A DNA stretch of 6,099 nucleotides from CALKHT01 sp964511575. Its GTDB lineage: Bacteria > Planctomycetota > Phycisphaerae > Phycisphaerales > Phycisphaeraceae. Positions 4,614 through 6,099 of the stretch are shown here, piece by piece (the stretch's first letter is position 1; each line of letters opens with the position of its first letter). Both the position numbers and the translations under genes were made by a program. A model generated the notes under the pieces. That model saw only the letters and a list, made by a program, of their open reading frames with translations. It was not told the DNA's origin and did not search any database. The stretch spans positions 1 to 6,099 of the forward strand of contig CAZEFM010000140.1 of the NCBI GenBank assembly GCA_964511575.1, given 5' to 3'.

Positions 4614-5882
4614 ATGAGTGTCCAAGTGCTAGCTGCTCTGCTTACGCTTTGCGTGACGGCCTGTGCTGTCGGCAGCGACGCGTTGAGCGACAACGTGAAC
4701 GAGGAACAACGCGTTCCCGGTGTGGTGATTCACCATATCGCAGGCGCGAAGGAACGGTTTGTTGGCTCGCCGGGGATTGCACGGCTTGCCGAGGGTGTTT
4801 ACCTGGCGAAATGCGACGAGTTTGGGCCCGGCTCCAGTGAATGGAATGCCGCGGTCACCCATGTGTTTCGGTCGGAGGACGCGGGGGAAAGCTGGAAGCG
4901 TGTGGCGTCGGTTGAGGGGCTCTTCTGGGCGAGCATCTTCACGCACAACGATGCGGTCTACCTCATGGGAACGCACAAGCATCACGGGAATGTGGTGATC
5001 CTGCGTTCGCAGGACCAGGGGCGGACATGGACGAATCCGACAGGTCCGCGTTCGGGGTTGATCCTGGAAGGCGCCTACCACACGGCGCCGATGCCGGTGC
5101 TTGTCCACAACGGCCGGCTGTGGCGTGCCATGGAGGATGCGTCGCTGGGCAATCGCTGGGGATCGCGGTACGGCACGTTTATGATGAGCGCCCAGGTCGA
5201 GGCTGACCTGCTCAATCGTGACAGTTGGGTCAGCAGCAATGTGCTTGCGCGTGATGGGAAATGGTTGAACAGCGCTTTCGGTGGCTGGCTTGAAGGCAAC
5301 GCGGTGGCCACGCGCGACGGACGCTTGGTCAACGTGCTTCGCGCCCACGTGGGCAGTCCCGGCTCGCCCTGGGAAGGGTATCGCGGGGACGGCGTGGCGG
5401 CGGTCGTGCAGGTGAGTGACGACGGCGAAACGGTGACGTTCGACCCGCAGGAGGGCTTCATCCGATTTCCCGGCGGCGCGACAAAGTTTACGATCCGTTA
5501 CGACCCCCAAAGCCAAGCATACTGGTCGCTGACCAACTTCGTGCCAGAACAGCACCGCGGGCAGGTGAGGTATTACGAACGTATTCGCAACACGCTGGTG
5601 CTGACGCGGTCGACAAATCTCCGCGATTGGGAGATTCGCAGTGTGGTGCTGTACCACCCCGACCCTGCTGATCACGGGTTCCAGTATGTCGACTGGCTGT
5701 TTGAAGGCGACGATCTTGTCGCGGTATCCAGGACGGCTTACGACGATGGTCAGGGTGGCGCCCGCGCCGCTCACGATGCCAATTACCTGACGTTTCATCG
5801 TATCCGCAACTTTCGCGCGTTGACGCTCGAGGATTCGGTTGGTCCTGCGAATCTGATTCGCAACAGCGGAACGCATGAATGA
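4614..5882 (+). CDS. Sialidase-like (Asp-box, beta-propeller) predicted lipoprotein
   Basis: 422 residues, starting at ATG 4614 with GGAAAGG (4601-4607) seven bases upstream. The N-terminus (hydrophobic residues 3-14, then V-T-A-C at Cys17) reads as a lipoprotein signal, although it lacks the usual Lys/Arg. Two Asp-boxes fit S-x-D-x-G-x-[ST]-W exactly: S-E-D-A-G-E-S-W (87-94) and S-Q-D-Q-G-R-T-W (132-139); V-S-D-D-G-E-T-V (267-274) is a degenerate third. This places it in the sialidase/BNR-repeat propeller superfamily. I cannot identify the catalytic Arg triad or nucleophile with confidence, so it may be a sialidase, another exo-glycosidase or a binding protein. The C-terminal block (G-F-Q-Y-V-D-W through N-F-R-A-L, 355-403) is shared with the truncated gene at 3384, but here the end is a short hydrophilic tail with no PEP-CTERM. 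The gene downstream is glycosidase-like, consistent with glycan degradation. Confidence 0.84.
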   Translation: MSVQVLAALLTLCVTACAVGSDALSDNVNEEQRVPGVVIHHIAGAKERFVGSPGIARLAEGVYLAKCDEFGPGSSEWNAAVTHVFRSEDAGESWKRVASVEGLFWASIFTHNDAVYLMGTHKHHGNVVILRSQDQGRTWTNPTGPRSGLILEGAYHTAPMPVLVHNGRLWRAMEDASLGNRWGSRYGTFMMSAQVEADLLNRDSWVSSNVLARDGKWLNSAFGGWLEGNAVATRDGRLVNVLRAHVGSPGSPWEGYRGDGVAAVVQVSDDGETVTFDPQEGFIRFPGGATKFTIRYDPQSQAYWSLTNFVPEQHRGQVRYYERIRNTLVLTRSTNLRDWEIRSVVLYHPDPADHGFQYVDWLFEGDDLVAVSRTAYDDGQGGARAAHDANYLTFHRIRNFRALTLEDSVGPANLIRNSGTHE

Positions 5883-5934
5883 CCTGGCTGAGGCATGCAG
5901 CAGCAGCGGTCGTGAGTTGCAGGAGTGAAAGGGC

Positions 5935-6099
5935 GTGTCGTCGGTGAAGATGTTGGTGAAACGACAGGATGTGTTGAACGTGTCGGATCCCGCTCAGCGG
6001 AACTGGCTGTTACAGGAGATTCCGTTTTTCGAATGCCCCGAGCAGGCGTTTGAGGAGTTGTGGTATTACCGCTGGGATCTGGTGCGGCGGCACCTGCGC
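5935..6099 (+). CDS. Probable MGH1-like glycoside hydrolase, 3'-truncated by window edge
   Basis: 55 residues are visible with no stop. An in-frame TGA (5926-5928) fixes the start downstream of it; GTG 5935 has AGGAG (5921-5925) nine bases upstream, with GTG 5944 and ATG 5950 as alternatives. No signal peptide is seen in the visible part. The sequence N-W-L-L-Q-E-I-P-F-F-E-C-P-E, then F-E-E-L-W-Y-Y-R-W-D-L-V-R-R-H-L-R, resembles the start of (alpha/alpha)6-barrel glycosidases of the mannosylglycerate hydrolase (MGH1)-like group, where I-P-x-F-E-C-P-D and Y-Y-F-R-W are typical. That resemblance is from memory of the family and covers only the N-terminal end; catalytic residues lie outside the window. 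The gene follows the sialidase-like gene by 52 bases and probably belongs to the same transcript. Confidence 0.6.
   Translation, partial: MSSVKMLVKRQDVLNVSDPAQRNWLLQEIPFFECPEQAFEELWYYRWDLVRRHLR

Noticed and set aside
4629..5876. Long - strand open frame of 415 codons opposite the sialidase-like gene
   Set aside because: It mirrors the coding frame of a clear Asp-box protein, has no recognisable motifs and is His/Arg-rich in the way antisense frames of high-GC genes are.

Overview
The window looks like a planctomycete, probably Phycisphaerae-like. The signs are a PEP-CTERM sorting signal, a pseudopilin-type protein with the H-X9-DG motif, a short signal-peptide-bearing RHS-core protein, and an Asp-box (sialidase-like) protein next to a putative glycoside hydrolase. 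This assignment is inferred from gene content only. No RNA gene, CRISPR array or strong terminator was seen.

Block A (1-2292, + strand) is a tightly packed three-gene run: the 3' part of a transglutaminase-like protein, an exported RHS-core protein ending in a putative zinc-metallopeptidase domain, and a small predicted lipoprotein. Both junctions are 4-base ATGA overlaps, so the genes are probably translationally coupled. The RHS-core/peptidase protein followed by a lipoprotein has the layout of a polymorphic toxin and its immunity protein. This is the best candidate here for an undescribed system, but it is an inference from architecture and order.

The middle (2304-3383) is mobile DNA. An IS5-family element (IS427/IS1031-like) of about 860 bp, with imperfect 20-bp terminal inverted repeats, encodes its transposase on the - strand in two overlapping frames that require a -1 shift (or carry a 1-base deletion). 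It lies between two unrelated broken genes: a DNA methyltransferase remnant on the left, and the C-terminal third of a PEP-CTERM sialidase-like protein on the right. No target duplication is visible, which points to an IS-associated deletion or recombination (or an assembly join at an IS).

Block B (3384-6099, + strand) looks like part of a secreted glycan-processing locus: the truncated PEP-CTERM protein, a pseudopilin-like protein, a full-length predicted lipoprotein paralogue of the truncated gene, and the start of a probable MGH1-like glycoside hydrolase that runs off the window. The two paralogues share a near-identical C-terminal core but carry different surface-targeting signals.
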